DNA of 64,000 bases from Clostridia bacterium. GTDB lineage: Bacteria > Bacillota > Clostridia > Christensenellales > Aristaeellaceae. A program made the translations under genes and the position numbers. This document shows, piece by piece, positions 51,298-60,446 of this stretch. Positions within the stretch are counted from its first letter, which is position 1. The number at the start of each line of letters is the position of its first letter. Under the pieces are notes generated by a model, which worked only from the letters and a program-made list of their open reading frames with translations, did not search any database and had not been told where the DNA came from. Location: the NCBI GenBank assembly GCA_017502305.1, contig JAFVVG010000024.1, positions 1-64,000 of the forward strand, given 5' to 3'.

Positions 51298-52559
51298 TGC
51301 ATGGGTACATATAGGGATGTGTTCCAATCCAGTTTGCCCAGATTATCCGTCATCCATACCAGGTATACACCGCGGGGAAGCGTGCCGTGGGTGGCACCGA
51401 AGGACGCATCGATGTCGAAGGTGGCAGGCTGATCGGATTCCGGGTCGATCGCCCCAGCTCCGTTCTGGGTGCGGATCGGCAGGGACATCATGAAGTCATC
51501 GTGTTCCCTGGCCTGCTCGAACGTCTCTTCGGGGAAGGCATAGAAGAAGGAGAGATCGGCGGGGAGTGCGTCCTTCACCTTGACGGGGGAGGGAATGGTG
51601 ATGCGTCCCTTCAGCTGGCCGCTGGTGGCGCTGAGGGTGAACTCCTGCATCTCCAGGGAGAAAAGGTCATTCCAGTATACGCCGGGAAGGGCGCTCACGG
51701 TCGTGAGGTTTGCCTTGCCCATGCGGATGGGGAAGGTGAAGGTCTTGGTCTCGACCTTTTCCAGCAGCGTTGCATCCGGGTGTGCCAGCAGTTCCCGAAG
51801 CTGCAGGAGGTTGCTTTCCTGCTCGATGGCCAGCGTTCCCTGGCCGAGGAAGGTGCTTTCCGTCAGGGTCTCTCCGGCGGCCAGATAGGCCAGGGGAGCA
51901 TGGGCGCGGTACACATCCACCTGAATGGAAAGCTCAGCCGGATCGGCAGAGTGCAGCGGCGCGGGCGTGGCGGCGACCATAGGTTCTTCCCGGGGCGCGG
52001 AAGCACCTGCAAAGGTCGCTACCACCCGGGCAGTGCTGGAGATGGCCTGGCCGTCCACTTCACCGCTCAGAGCCTGGCCGTAGCCTTTGGCAAAGGGCAG
52101 CAGGGCGCTTTCGGCAAAGAGATCTTCGCCGTTCAGTCTGGCATCGCCAATGGTGTAGATCAGCAGCTCATCGGTGGGGTTTTGCAGGGTGAAGCTCACG
52201 GACAGCTTCCTGCCGTCAAAAAGGGTCTCGGTCAGGGTAAGGTCGATGTAATCGGTAAGCTGGTGCTGATTGGGCTGATCCAGCAGATCAAGGACTTCCT
52301 GAGACGGGTCAATATCATCATTACGGAACAGCCAGCTCAGTACGTCGGAATTGAACAGCGTGGCGGCGAATGCGCCGGAAACCAACAGGATCATGACCAT
52401 GGCCAGCGCCAGGGCTGCGGAAATCTTCTTTTTCACAGGGGGTTCTCCTTTCGCCTGCTTCAGGATCTGGTATCGCAGGGAAGGAGCCTCATGGATGCCC
52501 CGGGTGCAGTCATCGATGGCAGAACGCACCTGTTGCATGATCTCCCGGTCATTCTTCAT
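51294..52559 (-). CDS. Membrane-bound anti-sigma factor (DUF4179-like)
   Basis: 421 residues from the ATG at 52559, with AAGGAGGG 7 bases upstream. A short cytoplasmic N-terminus (MKNDREIMQQVRSAIDDCTRGIHEAPSLRYQ) should bind the sigma factor. One membrane helix (about 45-67) is followed by a large extracytoplasmic region rich in beta strands. This layout, coupled by an 11-base overlap to an ECF sigma gene, is typical of Clostridial DUF4179-type regulators. The signal sensed outside is unknown. The family assignment is from layout rather than clear motifs. Confidence 0.75.
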   Translation of the reverse strand: MKNDREIMQQVRSAIDDCTRGIHEAPSLRYQILKQAKGEPPVKKKISAALALAMVMILLVSGAFAATLFNSDVLSWLFRNDDIDPSQEVLDLLDQPNQHQLTDYIDLTLTETLFDGRKLSVSFTLQNPTDELLIYTIGDARLNGEDLFAESALLPFAKGYGQALSGEVDGQAISSTARVVATFAGASAPREEPMVAATPAPLHSADPAELSIQVDVYRAHAPLAYLAAGETLTESTFLGQGTLAIEQESNLLQLRELLAHPDATLLEKVETKTFTFPIRMGKANLTTVSALPGVYWNDLFSLEMQEFTLSATSGQLKGRITIPSPVKVKDALPADLSFFYAFPEETFEQAREHDDFMMSLPIRTQNGAGAIDPESDQPATFDIDASFGATHGTLPRGVYLVWMTDNLGKLDWNTSLYVPMQ

Positions 52560-53070
52560 GGTCATTCCCTCCTTCCAGGTCAAGTTTCAGTTTTTGTTTG
52601 GCTTTGCGGATTCGGGTGGAAACGGCTGCCTCGGTGATGCGGAGCATTTGGGCGATCTCGTTCATCCGGTAGCCCTCGTAGTAATACAGCAGCACCACTT
52701 CCAGGTATCGGGGTTTCAGCTTCATGATGGCTGTATGGAGAGCCAGGTGATCCGCGCTGGGCGGCGGGGAGGCAAGGGGCAGATCATCAATGGATACCCG
52801 AGGATCAATGAATCGGTACCATGCACTGCGGCGCATATCCCGGCATTGATTCAGGGCAATCTGGGTCAGCCAGGTCTTCACGTGGCTTTCTCCACGGAAG
52901 GAATCCATTTGCTTGTATGCCTTCAGAAAGGTTTCCTGCACCGCGTCCTCGGCGGCGTGCCAATCGCGCAGGTATAGGCAGCAAATACGCAGCAGATCCT
53001 TTTCATATGTCAGGATCCATTGATCCAACCTTTCCAATGGGGTCTGATTCGGCGCCTGAATCATGCCCAT
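52549..53070 (-). CDS. ECF RNA polymerase sigma factor
   Basis: 173 residues from the ATG at 53070; GGAGG lies about 8 bases upstream. Sigma region 2 (YEKDLLRICCLYLRDWHAAEDAVQETFLKAYKQM...WLTQIALNQCRDMRR) and region 4 (KLKPRYLEVVLLYYYEGYRMNEIAQMLRITEAAVSTRIRKAKQKL) are clear. It directs transcription of a stress or envelope regulon when released by the anti-sigma encoded downstream. Its own promoter was not recognised. Confidence 0.94.
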   Translation of the reverse strand: MGMIQAPNQTPLERLDQWILTYEKDLLRICCLYLRDWHAAEDAVQETFLKAYKQMDSFRGESHVKTWLTQIALNQCRDMRRSAWYRFIDPRVSIDDLPLASPPPSADHLALHTAIMKLKPRYLEVVLLYYYEGYRMNEIAQMLRITEAAVSTRIRKAKQKLKLDLEGGNDHEE

Positions 53071-53199
53071 GGAGATCACCTCCTCAACCAATTAGACGCA
53101 GGGAGAGGAAAAAACTTAAATTGGTTTCAGAAAATATTATACGATATTCTGTACGATGGGGCTGCTTTTTTTCTGTATGGTAAACGGTGCTTTCCTACC

Positions 53200-53228
53200 T
53201 TGACAAACCCCTGTTTCTTGGCTACAAT
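53200..53228 (+). promoter_or_regulatory. Promoter of the ZTP-controlled pfl operon
   Basis: TTGACA, 17 bases, TACAAT. The predicted start near 53235 lies just before the riboswitch. Confidence 0.85.
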
Positions 53229-53242
53229 ATAAATGCTTCTGC

Positions 53243-53347
53243 ATGACTGACGGATTTTCGCGGGTCACCGCGGGGAAGTGTGGAAGATACAAATGCCGAC
53301 CGTCTGGGCAATTCAGTGCAGAGCTGGATTGCCCAGTTTTGTTATTT
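53243..53347 (+). promoter_or_regulatory. ZTP riboswitch (pfl motif) with terminator expression platform
   Basis: The leader contains the conserved elements of the ZTP/ZMP riboswitch: GACTGACGG near the 5' end, a hairpin CGCGG-GTCA-CCGCG followed by GGGAAGTG, then AATGCCGACCGTCTGGGC. GACGG and CCGTC can form the aptamer's pseudoknot. The terminator CTGGGCAATTCAG / CTGGATTGCCCAG (53304-53336) with TTTTGTTATTT shares the CTGGGC strand with the aptamer, so ligand binding would prevent termination. ZTP signals 10-formyl-tetrahydrofolate shortage; pyruvate formate-lyase makes formate, its precursor. The match is from memory of the family consensus. Confidence 0.85.
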
Positions 53348-53361
53348 ACAGGAGGAAGAAT

Positions 53362-55593
53362 ATGGATTTCAAGCAGTGGCATGAATTCAATGGAGGCGCC
53401 TGGCAGAATGAGATCAATGTCCGCGATTTCATCCAGCGCAACTATACCGAATACACCGGGGATGAGAGCTTCCTGTCTGGAGCCACCCCCCGCACCAAAG
53501 CCCTGATGGAAAAGCTTCAGGGTCTGTTCAAGCTGGAGCGGCAGTTCGGCGGCGTGCTGGACATCGACACCGCCACCGTGTCCTCGCTGACCAGCTTTTC
53601 TCCCGGCTATCTGGACGAGGAAAACGAGCTGATTGTTGGCCTGCAGACCAACCGCCCCCTGAAGCGCGGCGTGAACCCCTTCGGCGGCATGCGCATGGTG
53701 CGCCAGGCCTGCGAAGCCTATGGCTACAAGCTTTCCCGCAAGGTGGAGGAGGAGTTCCGCTTCCGCACCACCCACAACGACGGCGTGTTCCGTGCCTATA
53801 CCGATGAAATGCGCGCCGTCCGCAAGTGCCACGTCATCACCGGTCTGCCCGACGCCTATGGCCGCGGCCGCATCATCGGCGACTATCGCCGTGTGGCGCT
53901 GTATGGCGTGGATAAGCTGATTGAGGAAAAGAAGAAGGATAAAAGCAACCTTTCCGGCGGCGCTTTTGATACCGCGCACATCCGCCTGGATGAGGAGCTT
54001 TACCAGCAGATCGCCTTCCTGGGCTATCTGAAGGAAATGGCTGCCATGTACGGCTTCGATATCAGCCAGCCCGCCGCCAACGCCCGCGAGGCCATCCAGT
54101 GGACCTACTTCGCCTACCTGGGCGCCATCAAGGAGCAGAACGGCGCCGCTATGTCCCTGGGCCGCGTGAGCACCTTCTTTGATATCTACATCGAGCGTGA
54201 CCTGCGCAACGGTACCCTCACCGAGGAAGGCGCCCAGGAGCTGATGGACGATTTCGTGATGAAGCTGCGCATGGCCCGCCATCTGCGCACCCCTGAATAC
54301 AACGAGCTCTTCGGCGGCGATCCCATGTGGATTACCGAGGCCGTGGGCGGCATGGGCGAGGATGGCCGTACCCTGGTGACCAAGTCCAGCTACCGTGTGC
54401 TGAACACCCTGTACACCCTGGGCTCTTCCCCCGAACCCAACCTGACGGTGCTCTGGTCCACCGCCCTGCCGGAAAGCTTCAAGCGCTTCTGCGCCAAGGT
54501 TTCCGCCGACACGGACTCCATCCAGTATGAAAACGACGATGTGATGCGCCCCTCCTATGGTGACGACTACGCCATCGCCTGCTGCGTTTCCGCCATGAAG
54601 GTGGGCAAGCAGATGCAGTTCTTCGGCGCCCGCTGCAACCTGGCGAAGCTTTTGCTCATTGCTATCAACGGCGGCTATGACCACACCAGCGGCATGCACA
54701 TCGGCCCCCAGATGCCCGTGCTGGAGGGCGATACCCTTGATTTCGACACGGTGATGGAGCGGTTCGACATTTACATCGCCTGGCTCAGCCACCTGTATGT
54801 CAACACCATGAACATCATCCACTACATGCATGATAAATACGCCTACGAGAAGATCCAGATGGCCCTGCACGATACCGACGTGCACCGCTTCATGGCCTTT
54901 GGCATCGCCGGCCTTTCCGTGGTGGCGGACAGCCTCAGCGCCATCAAGTACGCCAAGGTGCATCCCGTGAAGGGCGCCGATGGCTTCATTACGGATTTCG
55001 AAACCGTGGGCGACTTCCCCAAGTATGGCAACGATGACGACCGGGTGGATCTGATCGCTAAGGACATGACCCACCGTGTGATCACCGAGCTTCGCAAGAC
55101 CCCCACCTATCGCCACGCGGAGCACACCCTGTCTGTTCTGACCATCACCTCCAACGTGGCTTACGGCAAGCACACCGGCGCTACCCCCGACGGCCGCAAG
55201 GCGTCCGCGCCCTTTGCACCCGGCGCCAACCCCATGCACAACCGCGAGGAAAACGGCGCTCTGGCGGCTTTGAACTCCGTGGCCAAGCTGGATTATGACG
55301 ACTGCCGCGACGGCATCTCCAACACCTTCTCCATCACACCCCAGGCCCTGGGCCACACCGAAGAGGAGCGTATCGCCAACCTGGTGGCCATCCTGGACGG
55401 CTACTTTGCCAAGAAGGCCCATCACATCAACGTGAACGTGATGAACCGGGAAACCCTGCTGAAGGCCTATGAGAACCCTGAGGAGTATCCCAACCTGACC
55501 ATCCGTGTTTCCGGCTACGCGGTGAACTTCAACAAGCTCTCCCGCGAGCAGCAGCGTGAGGTCATCAGCCGTACCTTCCACGAGGCCGTGTAA
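53362..55593 (+). CDS. pflB: Pyruvate formate-lyase (formate acetyltransferase)
   Basis: 743 residues, the normal length. It converts pyruvate and CoA to acetyl-CoA and formate by a glycyl radical, only without oxygen. Adjacent catalytic cysteines are Cys407-Cys408 ([10 protein letters not shown]) and the radical glycine is Gly718 in RVSGYAVNF near the C-terminus. The ATG at 53362 has GGAGGAAG upstream. It is controlled by a ZTP riboswitch, and its stop overlaps the pflA start. Confidence 0.97.
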   Translation: MDFKQWHEFNGGAWQNEINVRDFIQRNYTEYTGDESFLSGATPRTKALMEKLQGLFKLERQFGGVLDIDTATVSSLTSFSPGYLDEENELIVGLQTNRPLKRGVNPFGGMRMVRQACEAYGYKLSRKVEEEFRFRTTHNDGVFRAYTDEMRAVRKCHVITGLPDAYGRGRIIGDYRRVALYGVDKLIEEKKKDKSNLSGGAFDTAHIRLDEELYQQIAFLGYLKEMAAMYGFDISQPAANAREAIQWTYFAYLGAIKEQNGAAMSLGRVSTFFDIYIERDLRNGTLTEEGAQELMDDFVMKLRMARHLRTPEYNELFGGDPMWITEAVGGMGEDGRTLVTKSSYRVLNTLYTLGSSPEPNLTVLWSTALPESFKRFCAKVSADTDSIQYENDDVMRPSYGDDYAIACCVSAMKVGKQMQFFGARCNLAKLLLIAINGGYDHTSGMHIGPQMPVLEGDTLDFDTVMERFDIYIAWLSHLYVNTMNIIHYMHDKYAYEKIQMALHDTDVHRFMAFGIAGLSVVADSLSAIKYAKVHPVKGADGFITDFETVGDFPKYGNDDDRVDLIAKDMTHRVITELRKTPTYRHAEHTLSVLTITSNVAYGKHTGATPDGRKASAPFAPGANPMHNREENGALAALNSVAKLDYDDCRDGISNTFSITPQALGHTEEERIANLVAILDGYFAKKAHHINVNVMNRETLLKAYENPEEYPNLTIRVSGYAVNFNKLSREQQREVISRTFHEAV

Positions 55594-56315
55594 TGGAAGG
55601 CCGCGTTCATTCCTTTCAGAGCCTGGGCACCCTGGACGGCCCCGGCGTGCGGTTTGTGGTGTTTATGCAGGGCTGCAACCTGCGCTGCGGCTGCTGCCAT
55701 AACCCGGATACCTGGGATTGTGCCGCCGGCACCGCCTACACCCCGGAGGAGGTAGTGAAGCGGGCGGTGAGGTTCAAGGAATATTTTGGCACGGCGGGAG
55801 GAATCACCGTTTCCGGCGGCGAACCGCTATTGCAGGCGGAATTCGTGAGGGAAGTGTTCCGTTTGTGCCATGCGTCTGGCATCAACACCTGCCTGGATAC
55901 CTCCGGCAGCATATGGAACGAAAAAGTCGCTGCCCAGCTGGAGGAAACTGACCGGGTGCTGCTGGATATCAAATATGTCTCCGACGGGGACTATCGCCGC
56001 CACGTGGGCTGCGGCATGGCCGCCCCCATGGCGTTCCTGGATGAGGTGAACCGGCGGGGCATTCCCGTGTGGCTGCGCCAGGTGACCATCCCCACCCTGA
56101 CGGACAGCCGGGAAACCGTGCTTGCCCTGGGGAAGATCGCCGCCGATCACCCCTGCGTGGACAAGGTGGAGCTTCTGCCCTTCCGCAAGATCTGCCAGGT
56201 GAAGTACGATCAGCTGGGCATTCCCTTTGCCTTTGGGCATCTGCCGGAGCCCTCCGGCGAAACCATGAAGGAACTCAACGCATTACTCATACATCAGGAG
56301 GAATCACCATGCTGA
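55593..56315 (+). CDS. pflA: Pyruvate formate-lyase activating enzyme (radical SAM)
   Basis: 240 residues. The radical-SAM cluster motif is Cys28-x3-Cys32-x2-Cys35 (GCNLRCGCCHNP), followed by TVSGGEPLLQ. It uses S-adenosylmethionine to install the glycyl radical on PflB. The ATG overlaps the pflB stop (TAATG), so the two are translationally coupled. Confidence 0.97.
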   Translation: MEGRVHSFQSLGTLDGPGVRFVVFMQGCNLRCGCCHNPDTWDCAAGTAYTPEEVVKRAVRFKEYFGTAGGITVSGGEPLLQAEFVREVFRLCHASGINTCLDTSGSIWNEKVAAQLEETDRVLLDIKYVSDGDYRRHVGCGMAAPMAFLDEVNRRGIPVWLRQVTIPTLTDSRETVLALGKIAADHPCVDKVELLPFRKICQVKYDQLGIPFAFGHLPEPSGETMKELNALLIHQEESPC

Positions 56316-57241
56316 AGAAGATGGGTATCTACCGGGGCATCAACCTGGGCGGCTGGCTCTCCCAGTGCGATTACAGCGATGAACGCCTGAATGAGTTCAT
56401 CAAGGAAGAGGACTTTGCCACCATCGCTTCCTGGAAGCTGGATCATGTGCGCATTCCCGTGGACTATAACGTGCTGGACGACGGACGCGGCTATGAGAAG
56501 CTGGACTTCGCCGTGGAAATGTGCCGCAAGTATGGCTTGAAGATGGTGCTGGACCTGCACAAGACCGCTGGCTTCTCCTTTGATAAGGGCGAGGCCGAGA
56601 GCGGTTTCTTCGACAGCGAAAGCTATCAGGAGCGTTTCTATGTGCTGTGGGAGAATCTTGCCCGCCGCTATGGCCGGATGACGGATCTGCTGGTGTTCGA
56701 ACTGCTGAACGAGGTCACCGAAGCTCGCTTCATCGACGCCTGGAACCGGATCTCCAACGAGGCCATCCGCCGCATCCGGCAGATCGCGCCCGATGTGATC
56801 ATCCTGGTGGGCAGCTACTGGAACAACAGCGCATCCTCCGTGAAGGACCTGGCTGCCCCCGCCGACGATAAGGTGATCTACAATTTCCATTGCTACGAGC
56901 CCATGGCGTTCACCCATCAGGGCGCGCCCTGGGTGGAAAGCCTGCCCCGGGATGTACGTGTTTCCTTTGAGGAAAGCGGCGCCACCGAGGAATACTTCGA
57001 GGGCCTGTTTGCCTCCGCCATCGAGAAGGCCAACAGCCACAACACGCCCCTGTACTGCGGCGAATACGGTGTGATCGACCAGGCTCAGCCCGAGGATACC
57101 GTGAAGTGGCTCAAGACCATCAACGCTGTGCTGGAGAAGCATGGTATCGCCCGCGCCCTGTGGAGCTACAAGCAGATGGACTTCGGCGCTTCCGACACCC
57201 GCCTGGACGGTGTGCGCGAGGAGATGCTCAAGTATCTGTAA
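56309..57241 (+). CDS. GH5-family intracellular glycosidase
   Basis: 310 residues from the ATG at 56309, GGAGGAATCACC upstream. GH5 motifs: INLGGWLSQC near the start, HVRIPVDYN, the acid/base Glu135 in FELLNEV, NFHCYEP, and the nucleophile Glu252 in YCGEYGV. No signal peptide, so it would cut imported beta-glucan, manno- or cello-oligosaccharides. Its start overlaps the pflA stop by 7 bases, an odd partner for the pfl genes: it may ride on the ZTP-controlled transcript. Confidence 0.85.
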   Translation: MLKKMGIYRGINLGGWLSQCDYSDERLNEFIKEEDFATIASWKLDHVRIPVDYNVLDDGRGYEKLDFAVEMCRKYGLKMVLDLHKTAGFSFDKGEAESGFFDSESYQERFYVLWENLARRYGRMTDLLVFELLNEVTEARFIDAWNRISNEAIRRIRQIAPDVIILVGSYWNNSASSVKDLAAPADDKVIYNFHCYEPMAFTHQGAPWVESLPRDVRVSFEESGATEEYFEGLFASAIEKANSHNTPLYCGEYGVIDQAQPEDTVKWLKTINAVLEKHGIARALWSYKQMDFGASDTRLDGVREEMLKYL

Positions 57242-57247
57242 TCCTGC

Positions 57248-57274
57248 AAACCAGCCCCCAACCGGGCTGGTTTT
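57248..57274 (+). terminator. Terminator of pflBA-GH5, before GH43
   Basis: AAACCAGCCC / GGGCTGGTTT, six-base loop, TTTT. Confidence 0.88.
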
Positions 57275-57306
57275 GCCATACAGAAAAAAGTCAGGAGTCA
57301 AGAATA

Positions 57307-58719
57307 ATGAAAAAGCCTGTGCTGAACCCCTATCTGCCCTCCTGGGAGTACATCCCCGACGGCGAGCCCTATGTGTTTGACGGCCGTGTGTATGTGTACG
57401 GCTCCCACGACGCCTTCAACGGCGCCTTGTTCTGCCTGAATGATTACGTCTGCTGGTCCGCGCCGGTGGATGACCTGGGTTCCTGGCGCTACGAGGGCGT
57501 GATCTACCGCAAGGAGCAGGATCCCCGCAACCGGGAAGGCCGCTCCTGCCTTTACGCGCCTGACGTGACCAAGGGTCCTGATGGAAGATACTATCTCTAT
57601 TACGTGCTGGACAAGGAGCAGATCGTTTCTGTGGCGGTGTGCGATACCCCTGCCGGCCGGTATGAATTCCTGGGTTACGTCCACGACAAGGACGGGGGCA
57701 TTCTGGGCGAGCGCCCCGGTGACGAGGGCCAGTTCGACCCCGGTGTGCTCACCGAGGGGGACAAGACCTACATGTACACCGGCTTCTGCTGGCACTACCG
57801 CAAGGATCGCCACGGCCCCATGGTCACCGTGCTGGACAAGGACATGCTCACCATTGTGGAGGAGCCGGTGTTCATCGCCCCCAGCGCGCCTTACAGCGCC
57901 GGCAGCGGCTATGAGGGCCACGAGTTCTTCGAGGCCAGCTCCATCCGCAAGCGGGGCGGCAAGTATTACTTCATCTATTCCTCCATCCGCTTCTGCGAGC
58001 TGTGCTATGCCATCAGCGACAACCCCACCTCCGGGTTCAAATACGGCGGTGTCATCGTGGCCAACAACGATACCAACATTTCCACCTACAAGCCGGCGGA
58101 AAAGCCCATGTACTTCGGCGGCAACAACCATGGCAGCATGGTGGAGATCGAGGGGCAGTGGTATATCTTCTATCACCGCCACACCAATGGCCATGCCTTC
58201 TCCCGCCAGGGCTGCCTGGAGAAGATTGCCTTTGACGAAAACGGCCATATCCCCCAGGTGGAAATGACCTCCTGCGGTTCCACGCCCCTGCCCGGCGTGG
58301 GCGAATGGCCGGCGTACATCGCCTGCAACCTCTTTGCCAAAGAGCCCCGGGCCTATGATGAAAACGCCCGTGACTGGGTGGACTGCCTGGTGCCCAAGAT
58401 CACCCAGGACGGCAAGGATGGCGATACGGACCCTGCCTATATCTTCAACATGAAGGATGGCGCCACCGCCGGCTTCAAGTACTTCGATATGAAGGGCGTG
58501 AAGGCCATCAGCATCACGGTGCGGGGCCAGATGAACGGTCATGTGCTGGTGAAGACCGCCTGGGACGGCGAGGCCCTGTGCCGCATTCCCGTGGGGAAGG
58601 AAAACTACTGGCACATTTTGAAGCAGGACGTTGCCCTGCCGGACGGCGTGAATGCCCTGTACTTCACTTACGAGGGCGGCGGGTATATGTCGCTGAAGAG
58701 CTTCGAACTGCATGTGTAA
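57307..58719 (+). CDS. GH43-family beta-xylosidase/arabinofuranosidase-like enzyme
   Basis: 470 residues, no signal peptide. The five-bladed GH43 propeller shows the catalytic base Asp18 (YIPDGEPYVF), pKa modulator Asp86 (LYAPDVTKG) and acid Glu209 (HEFFEASSIRK). A C-terminal beta-sandwich (about 385-470) resembles CBM6-type modules. AGGAG lies 10 bases before the ATG. It probably removes xylose or arabinose from imported oligosaccharides. It follows the GH5 gene but a strong terminator separates them. Confidence 0.9.
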   Translation: MKKPVLNPYLPSWEYIPDGEPYVFDGRVYVYGSHDAFNGALFCLNDYVCWSAPVDDLGSWRYEGVIYRKEQDPRNREGRSCLYAPDVTKGPDGRYYLYYVLDKEQIVSVAVCDTPAGRYEFLGYVHDKDGGILGERPGDEGQFDPGVLTEGDKTYMYTGFCWHYRKDRHGPMVTVLDKDMLTIVEEPVFIAPSAPYSAGSGYEGHEFFEASSIRKRGGKYYFIYSSIRFCELCYAISDNPTSGFKYGGVIVANNDTNISTYKPAEKPMYFGGNNHGSMVEIEGQWYIFYHRHTNGHAFSRQGCLEKIAFDENGHIPQVEMTSCGSTPLPGVGEWPAYIACNLFAKEPRAYDENARDWVDCLVPKITQDGKDGDTDPAYIFNMKDGATAGFKYFDMKGVKAISITVRGQMNGHVLVKTAWDGEALCRIPVGKENYWHILKQDVALPDGVNALYFTYEGGGYMSLKSFELHV

Positions 58720-58724
58720 ATGAA

Positions 58725-58756
58725 AAAGGAGCCTTGTCGTATGACAAGGCTCCTTT
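58725..58756. terminator. Bidirectional terminator between GH43 and malQ
   Basis: AAAGGAGCCTTGTC / GACAAGGCTCCTTT, a perfect stem of about 14 bp with a GTAT loop. Confidence 0.92.
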
Positions 58757-58766
58757 GCTGCTGATA

Positions 58767-60374
58767 TCAGGCTTCTTCGGTGGTTTCAGCTTCTTTCGCT
58801 TCATTTTCGGCTTCCTCAGCAGCCTTCTTTGCGGCCTCCTCGGCAGCGATGCGCTCTTCCTCTTCCTTCTTCAGGATGGGGTTCAGGCGGCCGTAGCGGC
58901 GGGTCATATCGAAAACGAACTCGCGCATTTCTTCGTCCAGCTGGCCGGGGGTGAGGCGCCAGCGCCAGTTGGTGCCGATGGTGGAGGGGAAGTTCATGCG
59001 GGCGGAGTTGTCCAGGCCCAGATAGTCCTGGGCGGGGATGATGCAATCCTTGGCGGGGCTGCGCAGCACCAGGGCGATGAGGGACTTGTACAGCTGCTTC
59101 TTGGGGGTGTGGTGGTCGCACAGGTAGCTGCGGACCATTTTCACCTCGGCACGGCTGATGTTGTCCAGCCAGCTGACCAGGGTTTCGTTATCGTGGGTGC
59201 CGGTGTAGGCCACGCAGTTTTCGGAATAGTTGTGGGGCAGGTAGTCGCTGGCGGAGCCGGTGTCCCGGGCGTCGAAGGCAAATTCCAGCACCTTCATGTT
59301 GGGGAAGCCGGAATCCTTCACCAGCTCGCGGACGGTATCGGTCATGTAACCCAGGTCCTCGGCGATGACCTCGTGCTTGCCCAGGTTTTCCTCCAGGGCG
59401 TTGAACAGGTCCATGCCGGGGCCGGGCATCCACTTGCCGTTGACGGCGGTAGGCTCGCCATAGGGGATGGCGTAATACTCGTCAAAACCGCGGAAGTGGT
59501 CAATGCGGGTGACGTCGTAGAGCTGGTAGCAATACCACAGGCGGGTGGTCCACCACTGGAAGCCGGTTTCCTTGTGGTAATCCCAGCGGTACAGGGGGTT
59601 GCCCCAAAGCTGGCCCGTGGCGGCGAAGCCATCCGGCGGGCAGCCGGCCACGGCGGTGGGGGTGTTGGTCTCGTCCAGCTGGAAGAGCTGGGGGTTGGCC
59701 CAGGTGTCGGCGCTGTCCATGGCCACATAGATCGGGATGTCGCCCACAATCTTGATGCCGCGGCTGTTGGCGTATTTCTTCAGGGCACGGTATTGCTGGA
59801 AGAACTTGAACTGCAGGTACATCTGGAATTCAATGTCGAAATACAGCACCCGGCGGTAGTGATCCAGGGCGAAATCCCAGCGCAGGCGGATGTCCTCGGG
59901 CCAGGTGGACCAGCTCTGGCCGCAGAAGAAATTCTTCAGGGCCATGAACAGGGCGTAATCGTTCAGCCACCAGTGGTTTTCCGCCAGGAAGGCCTGGTAA
60001 TCGGGATTCTTGCTGATGTCGGAGCGCTCATAGGCCTTGCGCAGCAGGGGATAGCGGTTGTTGCACAGGGCGGCGTAGTCCACATCGGCGGGATTGGAGC
60101 CAAAGTCGGCGGCGTCGCACTCCTCCTGGGTCAGCACGCCCTCCTCGATCAGCGCCTCAAGGCTGATGAAATAGGGGTTGCCGGCGTAGGTGGAGAAGCT
60201 CTGGTAGGGGGAATCGCCGTAGCTGGTAGGGCAGATGGGAAGAATCTGCCAATAGGTCTGGCCGGCATCGTGCAGCCAGTCCACAAAATCGTAGGCGCAC
60301 TGGGAGAAGCAGCCGATGCCGTATTTGGAAGGCAGGCTGGAAATGGGCAGCAGGATACCTGCGTTGCGCTGCAT
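58767..60374 (-). CDS. malQ: 4-alpha-glucanotransferase (amylomaltase) with charged tail
   Basis: 535 residues from the ATG at 60374, AAAGGAG upstream. GH77 catalytic residues are Asp292 (RIDHFRGF), Glu339 (AEDLG) and Asp395 (GTHDNET), in positions close to Thermus amylomaltase. It disproportionates malto-oligosaccharides in the cytoplasm. The last 35 residues (EEEERIAAEEAAKKAAEEAE and onward) form a highly charged Ala/Glu-rich helix absent from typical MalQ proteins. It is divergent from an ABC importer that may carry maltodextrins. Confidence 0.95.
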   Translation of the reverse strand: MQRNAGILLPISSLPSKYGIGCFSQCAYDFVDWLHDAGQTYWQILPICPTSYGDSPYQSFSTYAGNPYFISLEALIEEGVLTQEECDAADFGSNPADVDYAALCNNRYPLLRKAYERSDISKNPDYQAFLAENHWWLNDYALFMALKNFFCGQSWSTWPEDIRLRWDFALDHYRRVLYFDIEFQMYLQFKFFQQYRALKKYANSRGIKIVGDIPIYVAMDSADTWANPQLFQLDETNTPTAVAGCPPDGFAATGQLWGNPLYRWDYHKETGFQWWTTRLWYCYQLYDVTRIDHFRGFDEYYAIPYGEPTAVNGKWMPGPGMDLFNALEENLGKHEVIAEDLGYMTDTVRELVKDSGFPNMKVLEFAFDARDTGSASDYLPHNYSENCVAYTGTHDNETLVSWLDNISRAEVKMVRSYLCDHHTPKKQLYKSLIALVLRSPAKDCIIPAQDYLGLDNSARMNFPSTIGTNWRWRLTPGQLDEEMREFVFDMTRRYGRLNPILKKEEEERIAAEEAAKKAAEEAENEAKEAETTEEA

Positions 60375-60399
60375 ATGGAAGACTCCTTTCGGAATGATT

Positions 60400-60446
60400 G
60401 GTAACGTTTTCAATGTCGTTATATCATATAAGAACAGAAGTTGCAA
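60400..60446 (-). promoter_or_regulatory. malQ promoter with LacI/CcpA-type operator
   Basis: Minus strand TTGCAA (60446-60441), 17 bases, TATAAC (60423-60418). GGTAACGTTTTCAATG at 60400-60415 lies right at the start point. Read on the minus strand, TGAAAACGTTACCA differs from the cre consensus at one position, so either CcpA or a LacI-type maltose repressor could bind. Confidence 0.65.

Noticed and set aside
53278-53361. N-terminal extension of pflB into the leader
   Set aside because: The open frame runs through the riboswitch terminator; the ATG at 53362 has GGAGGAAG and gives the normal protein length.
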